Notes: generated by a model not told the origin, from the sequence alone. A stretch of DNA of 37,132 nucleotides from Variovorax soli NBRC 106424 (GCF_001591385.1 NZ_BCUU01000051.1:1-37132), one strand, 5' to 3'; numbered from the stretch's first letter, positions 7,971-15,507 are shown. Translations and numbers: made by a program.

Positions 7971-8960
7971 TCAGTCTCCCTCGATCTTCGAGACCTTCAC
8001 CACCTGTCCCCAGCGGAAGAATTCCTGCCGGCTGAATTCGCCCAGCTTCTTCGCGTCCATGTAGTCGGCCGTGGCGCCTTGCTCGGCGGCCTTCTGCTGG
8101 AAGGCCGGGCTGGACGCGATCTTCGCGATCTCGACGTTCAACTTGTCGACCACGGCTTGGGGCGTCTTGGCCGGCGCGAACATGGCGAACCACGACGTGG
8201 CATCCAGCTTGGGCATGCCGGCTTCGGCCGCCGTGGGCACGCCCGGCAGGGAAGGCAGGCGCGACTTGCCGGTGACCGCCAGTGCGCGCAGCTTGCCGGC
8301 CTGGATGTGCGGCATGAAGGGCGGGGGCGTGCCAAAGGTCATGTCCACCTGGCCGCCCAGCAGGTCCTGCAGTGCGGGCCCGGTTCCCTTGTAGGGCACG
8401 TGCATCAGCTGGATGCCGGCCTGCTGTTCCAGCATGGCGCCAGTCACGTGCTGCAGCGAGCCGTTGCCCGACGACGCGTAGGTCAGCTTGCCGGGATTGG
8501 CCTTGGCATAGGCGATCAGCTCCGGCAGGGTCTTCACCGGCAGCCCCTCGCGCACCACGATCACCTGCGGCGCGCTCAGCACGTTGGCGACCGGCCGGAA
8601 GTCGTCTGCGCTCCACTGCGGCTTTTGCGTGCTCACGTGCGGCGTGATCACGTGGTAGCCCGAATACTGCATGAGCAGCGTATAGCCGTTGGGCTCGGCG
8701 CGCTTGACCGCCATGGCCGCGATGGCGCCGTTGCCGCCGCCCTTGTTGTCCACCACCACCGACTGGCCGAGCGCCTTGCCCAGCGAATCGGCAATCATGC
8801 GCGCCGAGATGTCGGTGGTGCCGCCCGCCGCCGTGGGCACCACCAGCATGATGGGGCGATTGGGGTAGGCGGCCTCGTCGGCCATGGCGAGGCCAGCTGC
8901 GGCCATGCCCGCCGATGCGAGCAGCGCGGCAAGGATGCGGGGTAGTTGTCTGCGGTTCAT
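7971..8960 (-). CDS. Bug/TctC family tripartite tricarboxylate transporter receptor
   Basis: Periplasmic solute-binding protein of the Bug family, 329 residues, with a signal peptide (MNRRQLPRILAALLASAG...ADEA). Family motifs are YPNRPIMLVVPTAAGGTTDISARM near the mature N-terminus and the VDNKGGGNG loop, followed by VPYKGTGPALQDLLGGQVDM. These proteins bind carboxylates and feed TctAB permeases, or act as orphan receptors; no tctA/tctB is present here. ATG at 8960 is preceded by an ideal AAGGAG. It is last in the operon caiB-like / HMG-CoA lyase / bug, 26 bp after the lyase, so its ligand is probably the acid that those enzymes degrade. A longer frame reading into the lyase gene is not used. 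Confidence 0.92.
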   Translation of the reverse strand: MNRRQLPRILAALLASAGMAAAGLAMADEAAYPNRPIMLVVPTAAGGTTDISARMIADSLGKALGQSVVVDNKGGGNGAIAAMAVKRAEPNGYTLLMQYSGYHVITPHVSTQKPQWSADDFRPVANVLSAPQVIVVREGLPVKTLPELIAYAKANPGKLTYASSGNGSLQHVTGAMLEQQAGIQLMHVPYKGTGPALQDLLGGQVDMTFGTPPPFMPHIQAGKLRALAVTGKSRLPSLPGVPTAAEAGMPKLDATSWFAMFAPAKTPQAVVDKLNVEIAKIASSPAFQQKAAEQGATADYMDAKKLGEFSRQEFFRWGQVVKVSKIEGD

Positions 8961-8986
8961 GATGTGTCTCCTTCGTTGGATTGAAT

Positions 8987-9976
8987 TCAGGCAGCGCGCG
9001 CCAGTGCGCGGTCGCGGATGGCATCGAAGTCGCCGGGCAGAGGATGCAGATCCAGTCGCCGGCCGGCCTTCAGGATCTGGCTCGGAACGTCGTGCCCGAT
9101 GAGTGCCGGCAGGCGGCCGGCGGCCTGCAGCAGCAGCGCCAGGTCGACGCCGGTGCCAAAGCCCATCAGCGCCAGCGCATGCACGATCTCCTCGGTGCAC
9201 ACGTTGCCGGTGGCACCCGGCGCATAAGGGCAGCCGCCGATGCCGCCCAGCGACGCATCGAAGCGGTCGGCGCCGGCATCGATGGCGGCCAGCACGTTGG
9301 CCAGCCCCATGCCGCGCGTGTTGTGGAAGTGCAGCGTCAGCTCCTTGTCCGGCCAGCGCTCGCGAAACGCCGCGACCAGCCCGGCGACCTGGCCGGGGTA
9401 GGCCATGCCGGTGGTGTCGCACAGCGTCACGCCGCCTGCGCCCAGTTCGTCGATGAAGCGGCCGCACCAGCCGAGCACGGTGGACACGGGCACGTCGCCC
9501 TCCATCGGACAGCCGAAGCAGCACGAGAGAGAGACATTCACCGCGGTGCGTGCCTGCCGCGCCAGCGCGCTCACGTCGGACAAGGCGATGAAGGACTGCG
9601 AACGGGTCATGCGCAGGTTGGACAGGTTGTGGCTTTCGCTGGCCGACATGACCAGGTTGAGCTCGTCCGTCTTCGCGTCGATGGCGCGCTCGGCGCCGCG
9701 TGCGTTCGGCACCAGCGCGGTATAGGTCACGCCGGGCCGCCGCTGGATCTCGCGCATCACCACTTCGGCATCACGCAGCGCCGGAATGGCCTGCGGCGAT
9801 ACGAAGGCCGCCACCTCGATCTTGGCCATGCCTGCGTCCGACAGCAGGTCGACCAGCGCGATCTTCTCCCTTGTCGGCACGAAGGCCTGCTCCACCTGCA
9901 GGCCGTCGCGCGTGCCCACTTCCTGGATGTGGATGCGTCGTCCAGCGCCGTTCCACGGCGTCGCCATGTCGTTCAT
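8987..9976 (-). CDS. Hydroxymethylglutaryl-CoA lyase-type enzyme
   Basis: HMGL-like TIM-barrel lyase that cleaves a 3-hydroxy-3-methyl acyl-CoA (HMG-CoA to acetoacetate and acetyl-CoA, or a related substrate such as citramalyl-CoA). The 329-residue protein has the substrate/metal motif EVGTRDGLQ (residues 19-27), the metal-binding HFHNTRG, and the lyase signature GGIGGCPYAPGATGN with its catalytic cysteine. Its ATG (9976) overlaps the stop of the CoA-transferase gene as ATGA, so the two are translationally coupled; an in-frame ATG at 9967 is an alternative. Coupling to a CaiB-type transferase suggests that the acid is first activated with CoA and then cleaved. The true substrate is not readable from sequence. 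Confidence 0.92.
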   Translation of the reverse strand: MNDMATPWNGAGRRIHIQEVGTRDGLQVEQAFVPTREKIALVDLLSDAGMAKIEVAAFVSPQAIPALRDAEVVMREIQRRPGVTYTALVPNARGAERAIDAKTDELNLVMSASESHNLSNLRMTRSQSFIALSDVSALARQARTAVNVSLSCCFGCPMEGDVPVSTVLGWCGRFIDELGAGGVTLCDTTGMAYPGQVAGLVAAFRERWPDKELTLHFHNTRGMGLANVLAAIDAGADRFDASLGGIGGCPYAPGATGNVCTEEIVHALALMGFGTGVDLALLLQAAGRLPALIGHDVPSQILKAGRRLDLHPLPGDFDAIRDRALARAA

Positions 9977-11172
9977 GCAACCACCTTCCTGCCGCGCAGC
10001 GCGGCGATGTCCTGGGTTGAAAAGCCGAGCTCCCTGAGCACCGCGTCGGTGTCGTCGCCCAGGCGCGGCGCTGCGCTTCGCACCGTGCCCGGCGTGCCCA
10101 GCAGCTTGGGCACCACCCCCGGCACATCGACCTCGTAGCCGTCGCGCGTGGCCTGCCGCAGGATCATGTCGCGCGCCCGGTAGTGGGGATCCTGATGGAT
10201 GTCCTTGGCGGTGTAGACCTTGCCGGCCGGCACGCGCGCCTCGCCCAGGACGGCCAGCACCTGGGCCACCGGCCGCGCCAGCGTCCATTGCTCGATGGCC
10301 GCATCCAGCTCGTGCACGCGCGCCGCGCGCCCCGCATTGCTGGCCAGGCCTTCGTCGCCGCCCAGGTCGTCACGGCCGATCACCTGCATCAGGCGCTTGA
10401 AGATGCTGTCGCCATTGCCGGCGATGAGCACGAAGCCGTCGCTGCAGCGGTAGGCGTTGGACGGCGCGATGCCCGGCAGCGCGCTGCCGGCCGCCTCGCG
10501 CACCGCACCGAAGGCGTCGTATTCGGGAATCAGGCTTTCCATGACGTTGAACACCGCTTCGTGAAGCGCCACGTCGATCACCTGCCCCTGGCCGCCGTTG
10601 ACCTTGCGGTGGTAGAGCGCCGTGAGGATGCCGATGGTGCCGTGCAGCGCCGCGAGCGTGTCGCCGATGGAGATGCCGCAGCGCACCGGCACGCGGCCCG
10701 TCTCGCCGGTGAGGTGGCGCAGCCCGCCCATGGCCTCGCCGATGGCGCCGAAGCCCGGCAGGTCGCGGTACGGGCCCGTCTGGCCGTAGCCGGAGATGCG
10801 CAGCATGATGAGGCCGGGGTTGAGTGCCGACAGCACGTCGTAACCCATGCCCCAGCCTTCCAGGGTGCCCGGACGGAAGTTCTCGATGAGCACATCCGCT
10901 TCCCGGATCAGCTTGCGGGCGATGTCCTGCCCCTCGGCGCTGCGCAGGTCCAGCGCCACGGACCGCTTGTTGCGCGACTGCACCTGCCACCAGACCGAGG
11001 TTCCTTCCTTGATCAGGCGCCAGTTGCGAAGCGGATCGCCGGCGCCGGGCGGCTCGATCTTGATGACGTCCGCACCGAACTCGGCCAGCGTCTTGCCGGC
11101 GAACGGACCAGCGATCAGCTGGCCCATCTCGATGACGCGCAATCCTTCGAGTGCGCTGGGTGGCTTGCTCAA
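9973..11172 (-). CDS. CaiB/BaiF family (class III) CoA-transferase
   Basis: Class III CoA-transferase that moves CoA from a donor thioester to a carboxylic acid through an aspartyl-CoA intermediate. The 399-residue protein begins with LEGLRVIEMGQLIAGPFAGKTLAEFGADVIKIE, has NKRSVALDL and ENFRPGTLEGWG, and the presumed nucleophile is Asp171 in GISIGDTLAAL, aligned with Asp169 of formyl-CoA transferase. The start is set at a TTG (11172) with AGGAG six nt upstream; a longer open frame to 11319 lacks family similarity in its extra 49 residues. It is first in the operon and overlaps the lyase by 4 nt. It probably activates the acid that the Bug receptor captures and the lyase cleaves. Confidence 0.92.
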   Translation of the reverse strand: MSKPPSALEGLRVIEMGQLIAGPFAGKTLAEFGADVIKIEPPGAGDPLRNWRLIKEGTSVWWQVQSRNKRSVALDLRSAEGQDIARKLIREADVLIENFRPGTLEGWGMGYDVLSALNPGLIMLRISGYGQTGPYRDLPGFGAIGEAMGGLRHLTGETGRVPVRCGISIGDTLAALHGTIGILTALYHRKVNGGQGQVIDVALHEAVFNVMESLIPEYDAFGAVREAAGSALPGIAPSNAYRCSDGFVLIAGNGDSIFKRLMQVIGRDDLGGDEGLASNAGRAARVHELDAAIEQWTLARPVAQVLAVLGEARVPAGKVYTAKDIHQDPHYRARDMILRQATRDGYEVDVPGVVPKLLGTPGTVRSAAPRLGDDTDAVLRELGFSTQDIAALRGRKVVA

Positions 11173-11296
11173 TGTCGTCTCCTGTTGCGGTCGGTCGACC
11201 GTCGCGCCGGTGTTGCGCGGGGAGCGTGCACCGGCGGCGTGTGCGGCGATTCTGGAAGCGGGGCGGCGCAAGCGGAATGGAAAAGCGGCGGCGCGA

Positions 11297-11317
11297 GCTT
11301 TCGCGGATTGCGAAAGC
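11297..11317. promoter_or_regulatory. LysR-type operator candidate (T-N11-A dyad)
   Basis: GCTTTCGC (11297-11304) and GCGAAAGC (11310-11317) form a perfect 8-bp dyad with a 5-nt spacer, containing T-N11-A (T11301, A11313), the core pattern of LysR-type binding sites. It lies about 125 bp upstream of the CoA-transferase start, in the only sizeable gap between the LysR gene and the operon, so it is a natural target for that regulator. Confidence 0.5.
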
Positions 11318-11335
11318 ACGGCCGGGTTAACCCTG

Positions 11336-11351
11336 GCACGCCCCGGCGTGC
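11336..11351. terminator. Short GC hairpin just after the LysR gene
   Basis: GCACGCC (11336-11342) and GGCGTGC (11345-11351) are perfect inverted repeats directly downstream of the LysR stop on the minus strand. The loop is tight (about 4 nt if the innermost pair opens) and no T tract follows, so a terminator role is only possible. A 10-bp palindrome GGGTTAACCC (11324-11333) follows it toward the operon. Confidence 0.3.
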
Positions 11352-11355
11352 GGCT

Positions 11356-12258
11356 TCAGGGCGCCGGAGACTGGCAGAGATGGTCGATGAAGCTGCGCAC
11401 GTGGCGCGGAACGGCCGCCGCGTCGCGCAGACCGATGAGCAGGTGCCGCCGCGCCCATGCATCGTCCAGCGCCACCTGGCGCAGGTGAAGGGACTGCACC
11501 TGCGGCTGGATCGCTTCCCTGGGCAGTACCGCAACCCCCATGCCGGCGACCACCATCTGGCACATGGCGTCGAAGCTGCGCACCTGGATGCGCGTCTTCA
11601 GCCGGCGGCCGAGGGCCTCGGCTTCGGCCTGCAGCCGCTTGGCCAGCGAGGTGCCCTTGGACAGGCACACGAAGTCGTGCTCGATCGCCTCCTCGAAGCG
11701 TACGCTGCGCCGGCGCGCCAGCGCGTGGCCGCGCGGCGCCACCAGCACCAGGCGGTCGGCGCGATAGTTCATCACCTGCAGGCCGTGCGCGGGCGTGCGG
11801 TCCGCGAAGATGCCCACGTCGGCACGGCCGTCGAGCACGGCCAGCACCACCTCGCTGCTGTCTTCCTCTTCCAGTTCGATGCGGATGCCCGGGTTGTCGG
11901 CGCTGAAGCTGGCGATGTCCCTGGGCAGGAATTGCGTGACGGCCGACGTGTTGCACCACAGGCGCACCACGCCCACGAGGCCGCTGGCGTAGTCCGAGAG
12001 GTCGGCGGTCATCTGATCCACGTCGCCCAGGATGCGCTGGACGTGGCGGTGCAATGCCTGCCCTGCCACCGTCAGCGTCACGCCCCGGGAATGGCGCTCC
12101 AGCAGGGGCGTGCCGACCGCTGCCTCGAGGTCGGTGATGCGCTTGCTCGCCGCCCCCACGGCCAATGCGGCCAGTTCCGCCCCCTTGCTGATGCTGCCGC
12201 TGCGTGCGATCAGGTTGAACAGCGACAGCGAGACGAGATCGAGGCGTTGCAGGTTCAT
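11356..12258 (-). CDS. LysR-family transcriptional regulator
   Basis: 300-residue LysR-type regulator: N-terminal winged helix-turn-helix (LFNLIARSGSISKGAELAALAVGAASKRITDLEAAVGTPLLERHSRGV, residues 14-60, broken here only by description) and a C-terminal effector-binding domain with GMGVAVLPREAI near residue 245. The motif LAVGAASKRI in the recognition helix is of the GltC/YeiE-like type often seen next to Bug operons. It lies 16 bp after the bestrophin gene and 183 bp before the CoA-transferase gene on the same strand, so unusually it is in tandem with, not divergent from, its likely target operon. A T-N11-A dyad sits in that gap. The effector is unknown, probably the organic acid or its CoA ester. 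Confidence 0.9.
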   Translation of the reverse strand: MNLQRLDLVSLSLFNLIARSGSISKGAELAALAVGAASKRITDLEAAVGTPLLERHSRGVTLTVAGQALHRHVQRILGDVDQMTADLSDYASGLVGVVRLWCNTSAVTQFLPRDIASFSADNPGIRIELEEEDSSEVVLAVLDGRADVGIFADRTPAHGLQVMNYRADRLVLVAPRGHALARRRSVRFEEAIEHDFVCLSKGTSLAKRLQAEAEALGRRLKTRIQVRSFDAMCQMVVAGMGVAVLPREAIQPQVQSLHLRQVALDDAWARRHLLIGLRDAAAVPRHVRSFIDHLCQSPAP

Positions 12259-12274
12259 GGCGCAAGCAGACCTT

Positions 12275-13189
12275 CTAGGTCTGGATGTACTCGCCCGCGG
12301 CGAGCGGGCGCGGCGGCGGCAAGGCTTCGCCCATCAGCTCGCGCAGGCTGGCCTCGATGCCGGCCGACATCGCATCCAGCGCCAGGTCGTTGGCCGAGGT
12401 GCCGAACGGGTCCTCGATCTCGGCGCTCAGCGCCTCCAGCGCGAAGAAGGTGTAGGCGATGAAGGCCACGATCACCGGCGTCATCGCGCCGATGGAATCC
12501 ACCAGGCCGAAGGGCAGCAGCACGCAGTACAGGTAGATGGTGCGGTGGATGATGACCGCGTAGGTGAAGGGAATGGGCGTGCCGTGGATGCGCTCGCAGC
12601 CGCCCAGTGCGTCGGTCAGGCGGCCCAGCGGCACTTCCATCGCCTGCACCAGCGGCGCCGACAGCTCGGCGGCCTGTCGGCGGTCGCGCAGCCACTCGCC
12701 CACCATCTGCAGCAGCACGGCCGGCTTGTAGCGTGCGCCTTGCAGGCGGGCGCAATCCTCCTGGGCCAGCAGCCGCTCGAAGTCGGCCGACGGATCGGTG
12801 GCGCGCAGCTGGTGGCGCAAGGCATGGACGAAGGCCGTGAGCCGGGCCGCCAGCGAGCCGGCCTGCGCGGGCGCATCGCAAAGCGTCAGGGCCTGGCGCA
12901 CCATCGCGCGTGATTCGTTGAGCAGCGTGCCCCAATGCGTGCGCGCCTCCCAGTAGCGCGCATAGCTGGTGCTGTTGCGAAAGCCCAGGAAGATGGCCAG
13001 CGTCAGGCCGATGAGCGAGAAGGGCACGAAGTTCAGCGGGATCTTCCACGCGAACAAATGCCCATGCAGCAGCGTGACGACGACCGCGAAGGCCGTGGTG
13101 CCCAGGAGCTGCGGCGCGATTTCCGGCAGGACCGAGCCGCGCATGACAAACAGCATGCGCAGCCAGTTGGGTCTTGGGCGGACGATCAT
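12275..13189 (-). CDS. Bestrophin-like (UPF0187) anion channel
   Basis: 304-residue inner-membrane protein of the bacterial bestrophin family. It begins MIVRPRPNWLRMLFVMRGSVLP, with hydrophobic helices at about residues 27-45 and 55-70, the family motif FRNSTSYARYWEARTHWG (about 70-87), and two further helices at 200-255 containing FGLVDSIGAMTPVIVAFIAYTFFALEALSAEIEDPFG in consecutive blocks. Bacterial homologues form pentameric ion channels (anion or, in some cases, cation selective). It is preceded by an ankyrin gene 66 bp upstream on the same strand and followed by the LysR gene 16 bp downstream. A 6-bp inverted repeat (AGACCT/AGGTCT, 12268-12282) overlaps its stop codon. Confidence 0.88.
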   Translation of the reverse strand: MIVRPRPNWLRMLFVMRGSVLPEIAPQLLGTTAFAVVVTLLHGHLFAWKIPLNFVPFSLIGLTLAIFLGFRNSTSYARYWEARTHWGTLLNESRAMVRQALTLCDAPAQAGSLAARLTAFVHALRHQLRATDPSADFERLLAQEDCARLQGARYKPAVLLQMVGEWLRDRRQAAELSAPLVQAMEVPLGRLTDALGGCERIHGTPIPFTYAVIIHRTIYLYCVLLPFGLVDSIGAMTPVIVAFIAYTFFALEALSAEIEDPFGTSANDLALDAMSAGIEASLRELMGEALPPPRPLAAGEYIQT

Positions 13190-13255
13190 CGCGTGGGCCT
13201 CCGGGGTCGGGTTGTCCCCCCGATTCTCGGCGATGCGTGCGCCCGCCGGCAGCGC

Positions 13256-13972
13256 CTACCGGGCGCCGGCCGCCTTCAGCTTGTTCTCCATCGCGGTGTA
13301 GCCGCGCGCGCTGGCCAGCTGCAGCGGCGTGCGGCCTTCGCGGTCGGCCAGCTGCAGGTTGGCGCCGGCGTCCACCAGCAAAGCCAGCGTGCGCTGGTGG
13401 CGCGGGCCGCCGTCGCCCAGCACGATGGATTCGATCAGCGCCGTCCAATGCAGGTTGTTCACATGGTCCAGCGGCGCCTTGGCCGCGATCAGCTGGCGCA
13501 CGATCTCGTCGTGGCCCAGGTGGGCGGCGGCGATGAGCGCGGTGCCGTCGTAGCGGCTGGTGGTCTGGCCGGCGCTGGCGCCCAGCTCCAGCAGCACGGC
13601 CAGCGTCTTGGTGTCGTCGGCCACGGCGGCGATGGTCACCGCGTCGTAGCGGTCGTTCTCGAACGCGTTGAGCGATGCGCCGGCCTGCGCCAGCAGGCGG
13701 ATGGCCTCGCGCTGGCGGGCGTAGGTGGCCACCTGCAGCGGCGTGCGGCCATAGGCGTCGCGCACCTCGAGGCTGGTGCCGCCCGATTGCGCGATCAGCC
13801 GCTTGAGCTCGGGCAGGTCGCCGCGCCAGGCCGCGCGGTGCAGGCCCTGGTAAGCCTTGGCCTCGGCGGCGGAGGGCGGCACCTGGGCCGTCGAAGGCAG
13901 CGACACGGCCCACAGCGCGGCGCCGGCGCAGGCCAGTGCCGCGGCGGCTCGGGAGAGTGACAGCATGGGCAT
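13256..13972 (-). CDS. Exported ankyrin-repeat protein
   Basis: 238-residue protein with an N-terminal signal peptide (MPMLSLSRAAAALACAGAALWAVSLPSTAQ) and about five ankyrin repeats, seen as LHRAAWRGDLPELKRLIAQ, GRTPLQVATYARQREAIRLLAQAGA, YDGTALIAAAHLGHDEIVRQLIAAKA and GRTPLQLASARGYTAMENKLKAAGA. It is expected in the periplasm as a protein-binding scaffold; in other proteobacteria such proteins can sit beside catalase or toxin/immunity genes, but no such partner is present here. It is 66 bp upstream of the bestrophin gene on the same strand, possibly cotranscribed. An ATG at 13966 is an alternative start with the same signal peptide. Partner and process are unknown. Confidence 0.87.
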   Translation of the reverse strand: MPMLSLSRAAAALACAGAALWAVSLPSTAQVPPSAAEAKAYQGLHRAAWRGDLPELKRLIAQSGGTSLEVRDAYGRTPLQVATYARQREAIRLLAQAGASLNAFENDRYDAVTIAAVADDTKTLAVLLELGASAGQTTSRYDGTALIAAAHLGHDEIVRQLIAAKAPLDHVNNLHWTALIESIVLGDGGPRHQRTLALLVDAGANLQLADREGRTPLQLASARGYTAMENKLKAAGAR

Positions 13973-14051
13973 GGGGATCGGACCTCGTCTTCAGGGCGTG
14001 CGCCGGTCCGGCGACTATAGGAAGCACGGCCCTCGAATGGCAGTCGTACCG

Positions 14052-14732
14052 CTACGAGCGCGCATCCGTAGTGCTACGGATGGCCAGGCCCTCGAACGGG
14101 GCCGCGCTCTCGAAGCACAGCGGCTCGCCGGTGAGGGGATGGGCCAGCGACAGGCGCGTGGCATGCAGCAGCAGCCGCGGCGCACGCGAGCGTACGTCCT
14201 CGCTGCCGTAGAGGGCGTCGCCCAGGATGGGGTGCCCGATGTGCGTCAGGTGCACGCGCAGCTGGTGCGTGCGGCCGGTCTGCGGAGCCAGCTGAAGATG
14301 GGTGGCGCCGATTGCGGGCAGGGCGGCCTTCACGCGCCAGCGGGTCAGGCTGGGCTTGCCCTGCACCGGGTCGATCACGCGCAGCGGCCGGCGCGGCCAG
14401 TCGGCGGCGATGGGGGCCTCGATGTCGTGCCAGCTGCCATCGCCGTCATCCTTCGGCAGCAGACCGTCGACCACGGCCTCGTAGCACTTGTCGATCTCCT
14501 GCTGCGCAAAGGCCTGGCTCAGCGCGCGCTGCATCGCGGCGCCCCGCGCCATCAGAACCAGCCCGCTGGTGGCCATGTCGAGGCGGTGCACCACCAGCGC
14601 GTCCGGCCAGCGCTGCTGGGCGCGCGTGCTCAGGCAGTCCTGCTTGTCGGCGCCCCGGCCGGGAACGCACAGCAGGCCCGAGGGCTTGTCCAGCACCAGC
14701 AGATCGGCGCCTTCATGAATCACTTGCAGCAT
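14052..14732 (-). CDS. RluA-family pseudouridine synthase
   Basis: 226-residue RNA pseudouridine synthase. It has the RluA-family signature VVHRLDMATSGLVLMA with catalytic Asp52, the KCYEAVVDG strand, and the closing QTGRTHQLRVHLTHIGHPILGD motif. There is no S4 domain in front, and the short length resembles RluA (23S rRNA U746 and tRNA U32) rather than RluC or RluD. ATG at 14732 matches the family N-terminus; a longer frame to 14774 would add 14 basic residues of no family value. A Pho-box-like direct repeat lies on the minus strand 35 nt upstream of this start, which would be unexpected control for such a gene. Exact RNA target is not certain. Confidence 0.88.
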   Translation of the reverse strand: MLQVIHEGADLLVLDKPSGLLCVPGRGADKQDCLSTRAQQRWPDALVVHRLDMATSGLVLMARGAAMQRALSQAFAQQEIDKCYEAVVDGLLPKDDGDGSWHDIEAPIAADWPRRPLRVIDPVQGKPSLTRWRVKAALPAIGATHLQLAPQTGRTHQLRVHLTHIGHPILGDALYGSEDVRSRAPRLLLHATRLSLAHPLTGEPLCFESAAPFEGLAIRSTTDARS

Positions 14733-14767
14733 GGGGCGAGTGTGCCTGCGCCGTGCGTCACGCGCGT

Positions 14768-14785
14768 GTGACAAGGCAATGACAG
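14768..14785 (-). promoter_or_regulatory. Two-unit Pho-box-like direct repeat
   Basis: Read on the minus strand: CTGTCAT, spacer TGCC, TTGTCAC. The 7-mers match the PhoB half-site CTGTCAT at 7/7 and 5/7 and are spaced 11 bp apart as in known Pho boxes. It points toward the RluA-family gene starting at 14732. No obvious -10 element is visible downstream. Confidence 0.5.
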
Positions 14786-15135
14786 CCGGAGGGCGGCACG
14801 GGGCATTGCTGCACTTTCACGGGCGGGACGCTTTCACTCACTAGGCTTTGCAGCATTGACCGAAAAAAGAAGAACCCAAGCCATCGATTCACGTATGCAA
14901 GCTTCCATCCTCACCCGAATCCTCGCCACCACGGCCGCTGCGTGGTCCATCGCGCCGCGCGGCCGGCGGACGTTGAAGCTGGCTGGCGCCAGCGCCAAGT
15001 AGGCGCTCGCTGGCCCGCCGAGGCTGCCAACAGCGGGCGCGAATACAAGACTCGCCGACTGCGGCTTTGTGCTGCCCGCCGCCCGTTCGCTCCAAAATCC
15101 AAGCGCCGACCACAAAGTCCTGGAAGGACCTTCCC
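14786..15135. other. Intergenic stretch with a possible 35-codon ORF
   Basis: Region of 350 bp between the RluA gene and the next forward gene. It holds one small forward ORF at 14895-15002 (MQASILTRILATTAAAWS..., 35 codons, Ala/Arg-rich, no ribosome site seen) that could be a leader-like peptide or chance. A perfect 12-bp palindrome GCTGGCGCCAGC is at 14982-14993. I see no clear promoter, RNA gene or repeat family here. Confidence 0.3.
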
Positions 15136-15390
15136 ATGAACGCCATCAAGCGCGCCCGGATCTTCATCGAGCAAAGTCCGAACGAGCCCGCGGCGCTGGT
15201 GCTTTCGCAGCTGGTGCTGGCGCTGGAGACCGAGCACAGCTTTGCCATCTCCGACATCTATCAGCTCGACCTGGAACATTTCGATCTGGCCATCGACATC
15301 CTGAAAGAGTGGCGGCTGGATCGCTACTACGCCGGCAAGGCCAAGCTGTTCGATCTCTCGCTGCAGGTGACGGAACTGCAGCGCCAGTGA
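15136..15390 (+). CDS. Small conserved-looking hypothetical protein
   Basis: 84-residue acidic protein, MNAIKRARIFIEQSPNEPAA..., rich in Leu, Asp and Glu, with predicted helices and no signal peptide or membrane segment. The phrase HFDLAIDILKEWRLDRYYAGKAKLFDLS is well-formed soluble protein with normal codon bias. A GGAAGGAC ribosome site precedes the ATG. I do not recognise a family with a known function. It is followed by a GC-rich hairpin (15398-15413) and then the binding-protein gene, and probably has its own transcript. Confidence 0.72.
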   Translation: MNAIKRARIFIEQSPNEPAALVLSQLVLALETEHSFAISDIYQLDLEHFDLAIDILKEWRLDRYYAGKAKLFDLSLQVTELQRQ

Positions 15391-15397
15391 CGCTGGT

Positions 15398-15413
15398 GCG
15401 CGGCGAACCGCGC
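15398..15413 (+). terminator. Hairpin after the 84-residue ORF
   Basis: GCGCGG (15398-15403) and CCGCGC (15408-15413) pair across a CGAA tetraloop, with additional CTG/CAG pairing outside. It begins 8 nt after the stop codon of the small protein. There is no T tract, so it is only a possible terminator. Confidence 0.35.
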
Positions 15414-15436
15414 CAGACGTCGAAGGCATAGGCAGC

Positions 15437-15452
15437 CGTGACGTAGTTCACG
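15437..15452. promoter_or_regulatory. CRP/FNR-superfamily-like inverted repeat
   Basis: CGTGA (15437-15441), six bases, TCACG (15448-15452): a perfect dyad close to the CRP consensus TGTGA-N6-TCACA. It directly abuts the Pho-box-like array at 15455. A CRP-type regulator binding here is inference; the flanking bases do not extend the symmetry. Confidence 0.35.
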
Positions 15453-15454
15453 CG

Positions 15455-15483
15455 CCGTCATGGCCCTGTCGCCAAACCGTCAT
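15455..15483 (+). promoter_or_regulatory. Three-unit Pho-box-like array
   Basis: Three 7-mers in strict 11-bp phase: CCGTCAT (15455-15461), CTGTCGC (15466-15472), CCGTCAT (15477-15483), with 4-bp spacers. Against the PhoB half-site CTGTCAT they score 6/7, 5/7 and 6/7. The array ends 24 nt before the ATG of the binding-protein gene and points toward it. It also argues against the upstream start at 15460, which would lie inside the box. Confidence 0.6.
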
Positions 15484-15507
15484 GTGCGGTGGCGAGCATT
15501 GCCCGCC

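Noticed and set aside
10183..12462. 759-codon forward ORF opposite the CoA-transferase and LysR genes
   Set aside because: Spans two well-supported reverse genes and their gap, low-complexity composition, no recognisable domain.
14895..15002. 35-codon ORF as a real small protein
   Set aside because: No ribosome site, biased to Ala/Arg as random high-GC frames are; kept only as a remark in the intergenic entry.
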